Positions 1 through 6,169 of a stretch of 11,345 nucleotides of DNA are shown here, piece by piece. The notes below the pieces were generated by a model. It made no database searches and was not told the DNA's origin. It saw only the letters and a program-made list of their open reading frames with translations. The position numbers were made by a program, and so were the translations under genes. Source of the DNA: Deltaproteobacteria bacterium (GTDB lineage Bacteria > Desulfobacterota > Desulfobacteria > Desulfobacterales > B30-G6). Location: positions 1 through 11,345 of the forward strand of contig QMMS01000125.1 of assembly GCA_003647375.1 (NCBI GenBank), written 5' to 3'. Position 1 is the stretch's first letter. Each line of letters starts with the position of its first letter.

Positions 1-380
1 ACCCAGCTGGGAACAGGGTCACTGTCGTAGAATTTCGGGTCCAGATTTTCAAGCCCTTTGGGCTTGTAAGGGTGCAACATTCCTTCGGATTTGAATAGTA
101 ATAACGACGATCCGGACATCCCCCAAGCAAGATCGGCTTGCGGGTTGTTCTTCTCCGCCAGCAGCTTAGCGGTCATAATCCCGGTTGAATCTCGAACCCA
201 TTTAATATTGATATCCGGATGATCCTCGTTAAAGTTGGCTGCATACTTTGGGAGATCCTCTGCCTCAACCGCTGTATAGACGATTAGATCTACTGCAAGC
301 GCTGTGTTCCCAATAGCGATCATGGATACCGCAACGACACATGCTCCTATTACAAACTTCTTCAACATCGTATGTATCAT
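1..380 (-). CDS. Periplasmic substrate-binding protein of an ABC importer, 2-aminoethylphosphonate-type (partial)
   Basis: This is the N-terminal 126 codons of an extracellular solute-binding protein; the rest lies beyond base 1. The first ~29 residues form a signal peptide: MIHTMLKK, then a hydrophobic core, then a TALA-VDL cleavage site. The mature part starts with LIVYTAVEAEDLPKY, continues with IKWVRDSTGIMTAKLLAEK, then PQADLAWGMSGSSLLLFKSEGML. This pattern is typical of the FbpA-like fold (Fe3+/thiamine/phosphonate binders), and the WGMSGSSLLLFKSEGML stretch recalls proteins annotated as putative 2-aminoethylphosphonate binding proteins. I chose the start at 380 because AGGAGG at 395-390 sits 9 nt upstream; the alternative ATG at 368 is too far from it. 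The product would act in the periplasm and deliver substrate to a permease expected downstream, outside the window. An iron(III) binder is the main alternative, because ligand residues lie in the missing part. Confidence 0.85.
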   Translation of the reverse strand, partial: MIHTMLKKFVIGACVVAVSMIAIGNTALAVDLIVYTAVEAEDLPKYAANFNEDHPDINIKWVRDSTGIMTAKLLAEKNNPQADLAWGMSGSSLLLFKSEGMLHPYKPKGLENLDPKFYDSDPVPSW

Positions 381-389
381 GGTGTTTCT

Positions 390-395
390 CCTCCT
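390..395 (-). promoter_or_regulatory. Strong ribosome binding site of the binding-protein gene
   Basis: The minus strand reads AGGAGG here, 9 nt before the ATG at 380. It is one of the clearest Shine-Dalgarno sites in the window and fixes the start of the binding-protein gene. Confidence 0.8.
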
Positions 396-423
396 AAAAA
401 TAGATTTGTTGGGTTACAGTGTG

Positions 424-451
424 CAACCATTTGGCCCACGGCCAATGGTTG
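424..451 (-). promoter_or_regulatory. Leader hairpin or operator upstream of the binding-protein gene
   Basis: A 13-nt arm (424-436) pairs with a 12-nt arm (440-451) around a 3-nt loop, with a single bulged T; the arms read CAACCATTTGGCC and GGCCAATGGTTG. It lies between the proposed promoter (498-526) and the ribosome binding site (390-395), so it would be in the 5' leader. It could be a repressor operator or an RNA hairpin. No U-run follows on the minus strand, so a simple terminator is unlikely. Confidence 0.45.
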
Positions 452-497
452 AGATTCCTTTGCCTCCGAAACTTATACCTTTTCTTAATGAGATCTA

Positions 498-526
498 TTT
501 ATAGTTAAATCTTTTCGTAAAAGCAA
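498..526 (-). promoter_or_regulatory. Putative sigma70-type promoter for the binding-protein gene
   Basis: On the minus strand a -35-like TTGCTT (526-521) and a -10-like TATAAA (503-498) are separated by exactly 17 nt. The -10 matches consensus at 5 of 6 positions and the -35 at 3 of 6. Transcription would start near 491, giving a leader of about 110 nt that contains the hairpin at 424-451. This is prediction from pattern only. Confidence 0.4.
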
Positions 527-538
527 TCAGTTTGTGAG

Positions 539-568
539 GTTGATTTATTTTTTTAAAAAACAATCAAC
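539..568. terminator. A/T-rich inverted repeat behind the MFS gene, possible terminator
   Basis: GTTGATT (539-545) is mirrored by AATCAAC (562-568), and between them a run of T is followed by a run of A, so almost the whole 30 bp can fold. It lies about 35 nt after the stop codon of the MFS gene (603) and just upstream of the proposed promoter of the next gene. A weak terminator or an A/T-rich regulatory site are both possible. Confidence 0.3.
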
Positions 569-602
569 GTCGAACGACCAGGTAGCCATGGGGTTATTAT
601 AT

Positions 603-1778
603 TTATGACAACTCCTTTGAAAGCACGTAGGCCAGGGGCAGCGTGGTAAGGGCGGTGATTCCGATAACGACAACCGTTAACGCTACCCCCACGGCATCAC
701 TGAGCAAACCGAAAACCGGGGGAGCCAAGGCAGCCCCGATGATGATAGCCGTGTAAAACAAACCAAAAACACGCGGTGCATGGGTCTGTGAAATAAAATC
801 GGCCACTGTCCCGTATAGAACGGATGAGGTCCCGTTCAGCGCGATGCCGAGCACCGGCAAGAAGAAAAACATACCGGACAATGTTGAATCATACAGGTAT
901 ATGATGCCCAATCCCGTAATAGCTTCGGTAATAGTTATAGAAGGGATAATACCGATCTTTTCAGCCATGATTCCGCAGATGAATTTTCCCAAAGCCCCGC
1001 CAATAAAAAGCAAAGACAGCGCCAGGCCGGTAGATTCCATCTGCATGCCCTTGCCGATGAGCAGGAATGGCAGGAAGGTAATCAGCGCAGAACGCACGGC
1101 TGTATCGATAAAACCGATTGCTGATAGTGTGAGAAAAGCCTTTTTGTTTTCGATGCCCCACCCGCTGAATTTCCCATGCACCTTGCTGGTCTGAATATCC
1201 ATGCCTCCGGAATGATTCCTGCGTAAAAGCAGGTAGAGACCCCCTACCAGAAAGAGGCCAAAGATACCGTACCCAAAACAGAGAGTCCGCCAGCCGGTAA
1301 CGGACAAAACAACTGTGGCGACAACCGGGAAAAGGAATTTGCCCATGTCGCCGGTAAAATTGTAAGTCCCAAGGGCAATGCGACGATTACCGGAAGTATA
1401 TGCCTTGGAAATCATGGATGAGGCAAGGGGGTGCTGCACCCCGCCCCCCAGCCCGCCGATGACAAGAAGAACACACAGGACGTAGATGTTGCCGGTGAAA
1501 GCGATGACCATGAAGCTCAGGGTCGTAACAACGGTTCCGATCGTTAACAGCCTGCGCTCTCCGTAGCGTTCCCCCAGAAAGCCCGCAGGTATCTGGAACA
1601 ATGCCGTAGCGCCTTCAAAACAGGCCATAAGCAGGCCGACCTGGGTCAGGGAGAGCTGGAAGGCAATTTTCCAGAATGGGAGTAGAACGGCCAGCCCGTC
1701 TGCAATGCTGTCGTGGAAAAGGTGGAAAAGGCACCCGCTGACGAGGATCTTTCTGTTACGAGTATTTTGGGTTGCCAT
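603..1778 (-). CDS. MFS transporter, Fsr (fosmidomycin-resistance)-like
   Basis: This is a 391-residue, very hydrophobic protein with about 12 membrane segments, normal for the major facilitator superfamily. The loop after TM2 has the MFS motif-A-like GFLGERYGERR. TM1 (SGCLFHLFHDSIADGLAVLLPFW) and the GGGVQHPLASSMIS segment after TM4 resemble Fsr-type transporters, which are drug/proton antiporters in the inner membrane; the real substrate is unknown. The reading frame stays open upstream to an ATG at 1826, but that extension (MLDVRCSMFIRYQ) is only translated heptamer repeat, so I place the start at MATQ (1778), with a modest GGCAGG-like site before it. It is transcribed in the same direction as the downstream binding-protein gene, 222 nt away with its own likely promoter, so a shared transcript is uncertain. 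Confidence 0.8.
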   Translation of the reverse strand: MATQNTRNRKILVSGCLFHLFHDSIADGLAVLLPFWKIAFQLSLTQVGLLMACFEGATALFQIPAGFLGERYGERRLLTIGTVVTTLSFMVIAFTGNIYVLCVLLVIGGLGGGVQHPLASSMISKAYTSGNRRIALGTYNFTGDMGKFLFPVVATVVLSVTGWRTLCFGYGIFGLFLVGGLYLLLRRNHSGGMDIQTSKVHGKFSGWGIENKKAFLTLSAIGFIDTAVRSALITFLPFLLIGKGMQMESTGLALSLLFIGGALGKFICGIMAEKIGIIPSITITEAITGLGIIYLYDSTLSGMFFFLPVLGIALNGTSSVLYGTVADFISQTHAPRVFGLFYTAIIIGAALAPPVFGLLSDAVGVALTVVVIGITALTTLPLAYVLSKELS

Positions 1779-1800
1779 GGGACCTGCCTGATAACGAATG

Positions 1801-1842
1801 AACATCGAACATCGAACGTCCAACATCGAATGTTGAATTTGG
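1801..1842. repeat. Heptamer array, AACATCG family
   Basis: Six consecutive 7-bp units run without a gap: AACATCG twice, AACGTCC, AACATCG, AATGTTG and AATTTGG. The array begins 22 bp upstream of the MFS start codon at 1778. Translated on the minus strand it yields the DVRCSMF-type peptide that falsely extends the MFS reading frame. The fourth and fifth units together form a short palindrome around TCGA. Confidence 0.8.
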
Positions 1843-1925
1843 TATATGAAGGAGCAATCAAGAGTTGTTTTGACGAATGCTATAACACAACGCTAGTTTT
1901 CACACCAGATAATTTAAAGTGGAAT

Positions 1926-1953
1926 ATTCGGGTATAGGTGGACACACCCGAAT
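1926..1953. repeat. 8-bp inverted repeat between the MFS gene and moaA
   Basis: ATTCGGGT (1926-1933) and ACCCGAAT (1946-1953) are perfect inverted copies separated by 12 bp. The site directly adjoins the larger element at 1956-2063 and lies about 150 bp upstream of the MFS start codon. It could be an operator for the MFS gene or an outer part of the repeat element. Confidence 0.4.
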
Positions 1954-1955
1954 GT

Positions 1956-2063
1956 TTCCCGTAGTGAGGTTGCTGCATCCGCAAGGCGTCAGGCCATGAA
2001 GCCCTAGTAAATCTACTGCGAATGGTCTGCAACACAGCGGATGCAGCAACCTCGCTACGGGAA
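1956..2063. repeat. 108-bp element with 27-bp inverted terminal arms behind moaA
   Basis: The arms 1956-1982 and 2037-2063 match over 27 positions with one difference, which is a T opposite a G and so can still pair in RNA. Each arm contains GAGGTTGCTGCATCCGC or its near-exact complement. The 54-bp interior has no credible reading frame. The right end is 6 nt after the moaA stop codon. No target-site duplication is visible at the ends (GAATGT versus AAGGTT). It could be a non-autonomous MITE-like element or a repeated intergenic hairpin that also stops moaA transcription. Confidence 0.7.
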
Positions 2064-2068
2064 AAGGT

Positions 2069-3055
2069 TTAGCCGCCGATATCCGACATGTTATCGTAAA
2101 TCCGAAAGGGGCTGCCCGGTGCAGAATGGTGGGATTCGTGTTTATGCTGGACCGCACGAAGGAACACGTTTTTCAAGTCGTCGTCACTGCAACCGCTCCT
2201 CAAAGGGCCCCTGATATCCAGCTGTTTATCTGAAAGCAGGCAGGGACGAAGTTGTCCATTGGCAGTCAAACGTAACCGGTTACACGTATGGCAAAAATGA
2301 TGGCTCATGGCTTGAATAAACCCGATCTCACCCCTGGCACCCTTGATTCGATAACGCTGTGCCGGGCCATCCATCCGTTTTCTCGTAACCGGGACCAAGT
2401 CACCTAAGACGCTGAGAATCACCCGGATATCATCCGCCAGAATATAATCGCTGCTCTTCATTTGAGCATTTCCGATGGGCATGTATTCTATAAAGCGGAT
2501 GTGAAATGGATATGTCAAGGAAAGCCTGGCTAAATCGACAAATTCATCGTCATTGTACCCTTTCAGGGCAACGACATTCAACTTGATGGGATTAAACCCG
2601 AGTGCATAGGCTTTTTCGATACCTGCCCAGACCTGGTCAAAAAGATCATATCCCGTGATATGTTTAAATTTTTCGCGATTCAAGGTGTCCAGGCTGATAT
2701 TGATCCGTTTGATGCCGGCGGCCTCTATTTTTTCAATATTCTCAAGAAGCATCACCCCATTGGTGGTGAGAGAAATGTCAGACAACCCGTCTATAGTGAC
2801 CAGTTCCTTTATAAATTCGTAAACACCTTGCCGCATGAGCGGTTCACCACCGGTGAGCCGGACCTTTGAAATACCCAGGCGGACACCGAGCCGGATGATC
2901 CGCAGGATTTCTTCGTAACGCAGGATTTTATCGTGGGCCAGCTTGGGCACCAGGCCCCCCGGTGCACAGTACAAACAACGCAGGTTACACCTGTCCGTAA
3001 TGGAGATACGCAGGTAATTCAGATGGCGATTGTATTTGTCGACCAGTTCAGTCAT
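2069..3055 (-). CDS. moaA: GTP 3',8-cyclase MoaA (molybdenum cofactor biosynthesis)
   Basis: MoaA is a cytosolic radical-SAM enzyme that rearranges GTP to 3',8-cyclo-7,8-dihydro-GTP, the first step of molybdopterin synthesis, together with MoaC. The 328-residue product has the usual family length. Visible signatures are the radical-SAM cluster motif CNLRCLYC near residue 23, the SAM-binding LTGGEPL, and the C-terminal second 4Fe-4S cluster motif CHTCNRLRLTANGQLRPC. The chain ends in MSDIGG, keeping the conserved Gly-Gly tail needed for activity. I chose the ATG at 3055 (MTELVDKYNRHL) because GGAGAAG lies 8 nt upstream; an in-frame ATG at 3094 lacks support. It is separated from cobA-hemD by about 245 bp of repeat-rich DNA, so it probably has its own promoter. 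Confidence 0.95.
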   Translation of the reverse strand: MTELVDKYNRHLNYLRISITDRCNLRCLYCAPGGLVPKLAHDKILRYEEILRIIRLGVRLGISKVRLTGGEPLMRQGVYEFIKELVTIDGLSDISLTTNGVMLLENIEKIEAAGIKRINISLDTLNREKFKHITGYDLFDQVWAGIEKAYALGFNPIKLNVVALKGYNDDEFVDLARLSLTYPFHIRFIEYMPIGNAQMKSSDYILADDIRVILSVLGDLVPVTRKRMDGPAQRYRIKGARGEIGFIQAMSHHFCHTCNRLRLTANGQLRPCLLSDKQLDIRGPLRSGCSDDDLKNVFLRAVQHKHESHHSAPGSPFRIYDNMSDIGG

Positions 3056-3119
3056 ACGGTGATCTTCTCCAATACAGCTGTCAATAGGGCCCAAGGGGTC
3101 AAGCGATAACCCTTTAGGT

Positions 3120-3180
3120 GTTTAGGCTGTAGACTATTAGCTGCCAACGGCCTAACAGTCTAACTGCCTACAGCCTAAAC
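3120..3180. repeat. Hairpin-forming heptamer repeat, CTGTTAG/CTAACAG family, copy 1
   Basis: The outer arms 3120-3132 and 3168-3180 are a perfect 13-bp inverted repeat (GTTTAGGCTGTAG and its complement). Inner arms 3131-3140 and 3152-3161 pair with one mismatch around an 11-nt loop. The left half reads as 7-bp units (TTTAGGC, TGTAGAC, TATTAGC, TGCCAAC). It lies about 65 bp upstream of the moaA start. The same word family recurs at 10442-10508 and 10731-10765. Confidence 0.75.
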
Positions 3181-3196
3181 AACTGCAATTGCTTTA

Positions 3197-3231
3197 TTCT
3201 GGATTTTGATTTCTGTCTTCTGATGTTTTCC
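3197..3231. repeat. Short heptamer array, TTCTGNN family
   Basis: Five 7-bp units follow one another: TTCTGGA, TTTTGAT, TTCTGTC, TTCTGAT and GTTTTCC. It lies in the same spacer as the hairpin at 3120-3180, between cobA-hemD and moaA. The TTCTGTC word is close to the GTCTTCT units that end the array at 6011-6122. Confidence 0.5.
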
Positions 3232-3299
3232 ATTCAAATAATTTATGATAACACGCCTAATAGTGGCAATCCAGAGCCGGGACTTCTGGGTTCGAATAC

Positions 3300-4829
3300 C
3301 TACTTCGGACCATAATGACCTATTAAGGCATCCACCAGCCCGGGGATGGTGTAGGTGTCCGCAACCAGGTGAACATCGAATCCCAGTTCTCTGGCCGTGT
3401 CTGCCGTGATGGGTCCAATGCAGGCAACGGTCACTGGTGCCAAGAGTTGTTTAAAGGACGCTTCCGGTATGAGCTTCTTGAAATTTCTGGCCGTGGAGGA
3501 ACTGGTAAAGGTAATACAGTCGATACGTTGCTCCGCCAAGCGGGACAGAAGCGTTGCCGTGTTGTCTTCAACAATCCGGGTAATATAGACCGGGATCTCA
3601 TCCACCTCTGCTCCCATCCTGGACAACTCTTCCGGAAGGATGGGCCTGGCTTCCCTGGCGCGCGGGAGCAGAATTTTCTTTCCCGTGATCTCCTGGTGTT
3701 TAAACGCTTCCACCACCGACTCTGCACGGTAGGACTCCGGAAGAATATCGCAGGTGAGACCAAAATCCTTCAGTCGTTTTTCCGTTGCAGGTCCGATGCA
3801 TGCAGTCCGGAGATGGTGAAGCGCGCGGGCGTCCTTCCCGAGCACATAAAGACGATTGAAAAAGAACCCCACCCCGTTCACACTCGTAAATACCAGCCAG
3901 TGGTAATCCGACAGACTTTGGATAGCCCGGTCCAGTAGCTCCCAGTCGTCCGGCGGGGCAATCTGGATGGTGGGACACTCCAGACAATCCGCTCCCGAAG
4001 CATTCAATAGATGCAACAGATCACTGGCCTGCTCCCTTGCACGGGTCACGACGATACGCTTTCCCATGAGAGGCTTTTTCTCAAACCATTGCATGGTTTC
4101 CCGCAGTTCCACAACATCACCAACCACAATAATGGCGGGTGCTTTGAGTCCGGCTGCTTCGACCTTTTGAACAATATTGCCGAGCGTACCGGTCACGGTT
4201 TCCTGCCGTGTGGTTGTGCCCCATCGAATGAGGGCAATCAAGGTCCCGGTTGACATGCCATGCCGGGTAAGCTGCTCGACGATACGGGGTAGGTTCTTGA
4301 CACCCATAAAAAAGACAAGGGTGCCGATACCCGTGGCCAGTGCCTGCCAATCGATACGCGATGATTCTTTTTCCGGATCTTCATGCCCTGTAACAAAAGC
4401 CAGGGTAGAAGTGTATTTTCTATGGGTCAGCGGGATGCCGGCATAAGCCGGGGCAGCCACGGCCGAGGTCACACCCGGAACGATGTCATAGGGTATGCCG
4501 GCTTCTATCAGCGCTTCCACCTCTTCGCCACCTCGCCCGAAGATAAACGGGTCACCGCCTTTGAGCCGGGTCACAGCCATACCTTTCCCGGCCTTTTCCA
4601 CAAGTAGGTGGTTGATTTCTTGCTGCTTCAGGGTGTGGTCACCCCCCTTTTTACCCACATAAATGCATTCGGCGCCCTCTTGGGCATAGGCCAGAAAAGA
4701 CGATGCGGCCAGGTAATCGTAAACCAGGACATCGGCTTTTTCGATACAGGCTTTTCCTTTGAGGGTAATCAGTCCGGGGTCCCCCGGGCCTGCGCCCACC
4801 AGATAGACATGACCGGTTGTTTTTTTCAT
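3300..4829 (-). CDS. cobA-hemD: Uroporphyrinogen-III C-methyltransferase / uroporphyrinogen-III synthase fusion
   Basis: This is a bifunctional 509-residue enzyme. Residues 1 to about 250 are an SAM-dependent uroporphyrinogen-III methyltransferase (SUMT): the SAM-binding loop VGAGPGDPGLITLKG near residue 11, GGDPFIFGRGGEE near 91, and GIPLTHR near 131. Residues from about 256 to the end are uroporphyrinogen-III synthase, with GKRIVVTRAREQ, FTSVNGV, ITFTSSSTARNF and the terminal TYTIPGLVDAL. HemD cyclises hydroxymethylbilane to uroporphyrinogen III; CobA then methylates C2 and C7 to give precorrin-2, the precursor of siroheme and cobalamin. The start codon overlaps the hemC stop as ATGA, which implies translational coupling and one operon with hemC. 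CobA-HemD fusions are well known in Desulfobacterota and Firmicutes. No terminator with a clear U-run is seen downstream. Confidence 0.95.
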   Translation of the reverse strand: MKKTTGHVYLVGAGPGDPGLITLKGKACIEKADVLVYDYLAASSFLAYAQEGAECIYVGKKGGDHTLKQQEINHLLVEKAGKGMAVTRLKGGDPFIFGRGGEEVEALIEAGIPYDIVPGVTSAVAAPAYAGIPLTHRKYTSTLAFVTGHEDPEKESSRIDWQALATGIGTLVFFMGVKNLPRIVEQLTRHGMSTGTLIALIRWGTTTRQETVTGTLGNIVQKVEAAGLKAPAIIVVGDVVELRETMQWFEKKPLMGKRIVVTRAREQASDLLHLLNASGADCLECPTIQIAPPDDWELLDRAIQSLSDYHWLVFTSVNGVGFFFNRLYVLGKDARALHHLRTACIGPATEKRLKDFGLTCDILPESYRAESVVEAFKHQEITGKKILLPRAREARPILPEELSRMGAEVDEIPVYITRIVEDNTATLLSRLAEQRIDCITFTSSSTARNFKKLIPEASFKQLLAPVTVACIGPITADTARELGFDVHLVADTYTIPGLVDALIGHYGPK

Positions 4830-5755
4830 TGGCTTTCGCGTTGTAGTTTTTCTATGATGGCCATCGCACCCTGACCTATCAGTTTCTCTGCAAGTTCAGC
4901 CCCTATGGTCCCCGATGACGCTGCAGGACCCGCCAGATCTGCCCTGAAGACCCGGGAACCATCCGATTCTGCAATTAACCCACTCAGTTCATAGCGCCCG
5001 CCTTCAATCCTGCCGTATGCGGCAATAGGAACCTGGCAACTGCCTCCGAGCCGATGCAGAAAAGTCCGTTCCCCCAGTACCACGGTTCGGGTCTCTGCAT
5101 GATCCAGTTCCCCGACCAGAGTGCCTGTATCTTCGTCCCCTGTCCTTACCTCGACACACAGCGCGCCCTGTCCGGCAGCCGGCAACATGATACTGCTGTC
5201 CAGGTATTCCGTAATCCTGTGTTTCAAACCCAGTCGTAGGATGCCCGCGGCTGCAAGCACGATGGCATCCATGTCACCCGCGTCCAGTTTCTTCAGTCGG
5301 GTATCCAGGTTGCCCCTCAGGGGGTGAATATAAATATCAGGTCTGGTAAATAATATCTGCGATGCGCGACGAAGGCTGCTGGTGCCAATCCGGGCGCCTT
5401 CCGGGAGATCCGCCAGGCACCCTCTTTTTGATACCAGGACATCTTGAGGGTTTTCTCTTTGGGGGATTGCACCGATGGTTAAGCCCTTGGGCAATTCTGC
5501 CGGCATGTCCTTCATGCTGTGAACCGCCAGATCGATCTTTCCCTCGAGCAGTGCGTCCTCGATCTCTTTCACAAAAAGACCCTTGCCCCCCACTTTTGCC
5601 AGGGGGACATCCAGTATCTTGTCTCCCTTTGTTTTGATGATGATGATTTGAACAGATAGGTTAGGATGGGTTTTCAGCAATTCTGATTGGACCCAGTTGG
5701 CCTGCCAAAGCGCCAGCTTGCTTCCCCGTGTTCCGATATGGATGTTCCTGTCCAT
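4826..5755 (-). CDS. hemC: Hydroxymethylbilane synthase (porphobilinogen deaminase)
   Basis: HemC is a cytosolic enzyme that joins four porphobilinogen molecules into hydroxymethylbilane on a covalent dipyrromethane primer. The 309-residue product has the usual length. It has the N-terminal IGTRGSKLALWQA, the catalytic region VHSMKDMP with Asp near residue 83, RIGTSSLRRASQ, RGNLDTRL, LPAAGQGALCVE, and HRLGGSCQVPIAAYG, whose Cys240 would carry the cofactor. The frame is open upstream to 5908, but that extension overlaps the zinc-ribbon gene in another frame and has no family similarity. The ATG at 5755 shares one base with that gene's stop (TGATG), and no good ribosome site precedes it, so re-initiation is likely. 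Its own stop overlaps cobA-hemD. Confidence 0.96.
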   Translation of the reverse strand: MDRNIHIGTRGSKLALWQANWVQSELLKTHPNLSVQIIIIKTKGDKILDVPLAKVGGKGLFVKEIEDALLEGKIDLAVHSMKDMPAELPKGLTIGAIPQRENPQDVLVSKRGCLADLPEGARIGTSSLRRASQILFTRPDIYIHPLRGNLDTRLKKLDAGDMDAIVLAAAGILRLGLKHRITEYLDSSIMLPAAGQGALCVEVRTGDEDTGTLVGELDHAETRTVVLGERTFLHRLGGSCQVPIAAYGRIEGGRYELSGLIAESDGSRVFRADLAGPAASSGTIGAELAEKLIGQGAMAIIEKLQRESQ

Positions 5756-5985
5756 CAATGACCACAAGTTGAGCAACTTGATGCCGCACACCCGCTGCAG
5801 GAAGATGCTGACGCAGAGGCACGGGTTGTTTCTCCGCCGCCTCCCTTGCTGACAAAACCGCAGGAAGACATGAGACGGGTCACTTTTTTGCTGCTGCAGG
5901 AAGGACAATCCGGTGTCTCGACTCCGAAAACCAGCTTTTCAAAGCTTTCTTTACAGTCCTCGCAACAGTATTCATATATCGGCAT
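5755..5985 (-). CDS. FmdB-family zinc-ribbon protein
   Basis: This small protein of 76 residues begins MPIYEYCCEDCKESFEKL, the FmdB/CxxC_CxxC_SSSS family signature, with a second pair in CPSCSSKKVTRLMSS. The two CxxC pairs should bind one zinc ion. The tail is rich in Ser, Gly and Cys (SSCSGCAASSCSTCGH), as often seen in this family. The biochemical role is unknown; the family name comes from a regulatory protein near formamidase/amidase genes. I prefer the ATG at 5985, with GGAG 8 nt upstream, over the one at 6009, because family members start MPIYEY. It is the first gene of the hemC and cobA-hemD unit and its stop overlaps the hemC start. The heptamer array at 6011-6122 begins 25 bp upstream. 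Confidence 0.9.
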   Translation of the reverse strand: MPIYEYCCEDCKESFEKLVFGVETPDCPSCSSKKVTRLMSSCGFVSKGGGGETTRASASASSCSGCAASSCSTCGH

Positions 5986-6010
5986 GGGCGTTACTCCAAA
6001 ATGATACAAG

Positions 6011-6122
6011 GTGTTTGGTGTTTGGTGTTTGGTGTTTTGTGTTTTGTGTTTGGTGTTTTGTGTTTGGTGTTTGGTGTTTTGTGTTTTGTGTTTGGTATTT
6101 GGTATTCTGTCTTCTGTCTTGG
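6011..6122. repeat. Sixteen-unit heptamer array, GTGTTTG family
   Basis: Sixteen contiguous 7-bp units fill exactly 112 bp. Seven are GTGTTTG and five are GTGTTTT; the last four drift through GTATTTG, GTATTCT and GTCTTCT to GTCTTGG. One strand is almost free of A and C, so the region is strongly strand-biased. Seven-residue VFGVWCF-type peptides in two plus-strand frames are translation artefacts of it. It separates the TPR gene (ending at 6170) from the zinc-ribbon gene. Confidence 0.92.
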
Positions 6123-6126
6123 TTGA

Positions 6127-6140
6127 TTCGGTTCACCGAA
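6127..6140. repeat. Small perfect inverted repeat behind the TPR gene
   Basis: TTCGGT (6127-6132) and ACCGAA (6135-6140) are inverted copies around a 2-nt loop, about 30 nt after the TPR gene's stop. No T-run follows in the direction of that gene, so it is not a convincing terminator; it may be a small regulatory or repeat hairpin. Confidence 0.25.
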
Positions 6141-6169
6141 ATTTTAAAATAATCACCGGGTCATCAAAG

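Noticed and set aside
1779..1826. An N-terminal extension of the MFS protein starting at 1826.
   Set aside because: The extra residues MLDVRCSMFIRYQAGP are mostly translated heptamer repeat; MATQ at 1778 fits the family better.
3284..3300. A tRNA T-loop look-alike (GGGTTCGAATACC) after cobA-hemD.
   Set aside because: The T-stem does not pair properly, no anticodon arm or acceptor stem can be found, and the acceptor would run into the cobA-hemD coding end.
3369..3938. A 189-residue plus-strand frame opposite cobA-hemD.
   Set aside because: It is a shadow of the HemD part on the other strand; its sequence shows no domain, and the minus-strand product is certain.
5756..5908. A 51-residue extension of HemC starting at 5908.
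   Set aside because: It overlaps the zinc-ribbon gene in another frame and has no similarity to HemC, while the ATG at 5755 gives the normal length and start.
6011..6122. A CRISPR array.
   Set aside because: The units are contiguous 7-bp words without spacers, and no cas gene is present in the window.
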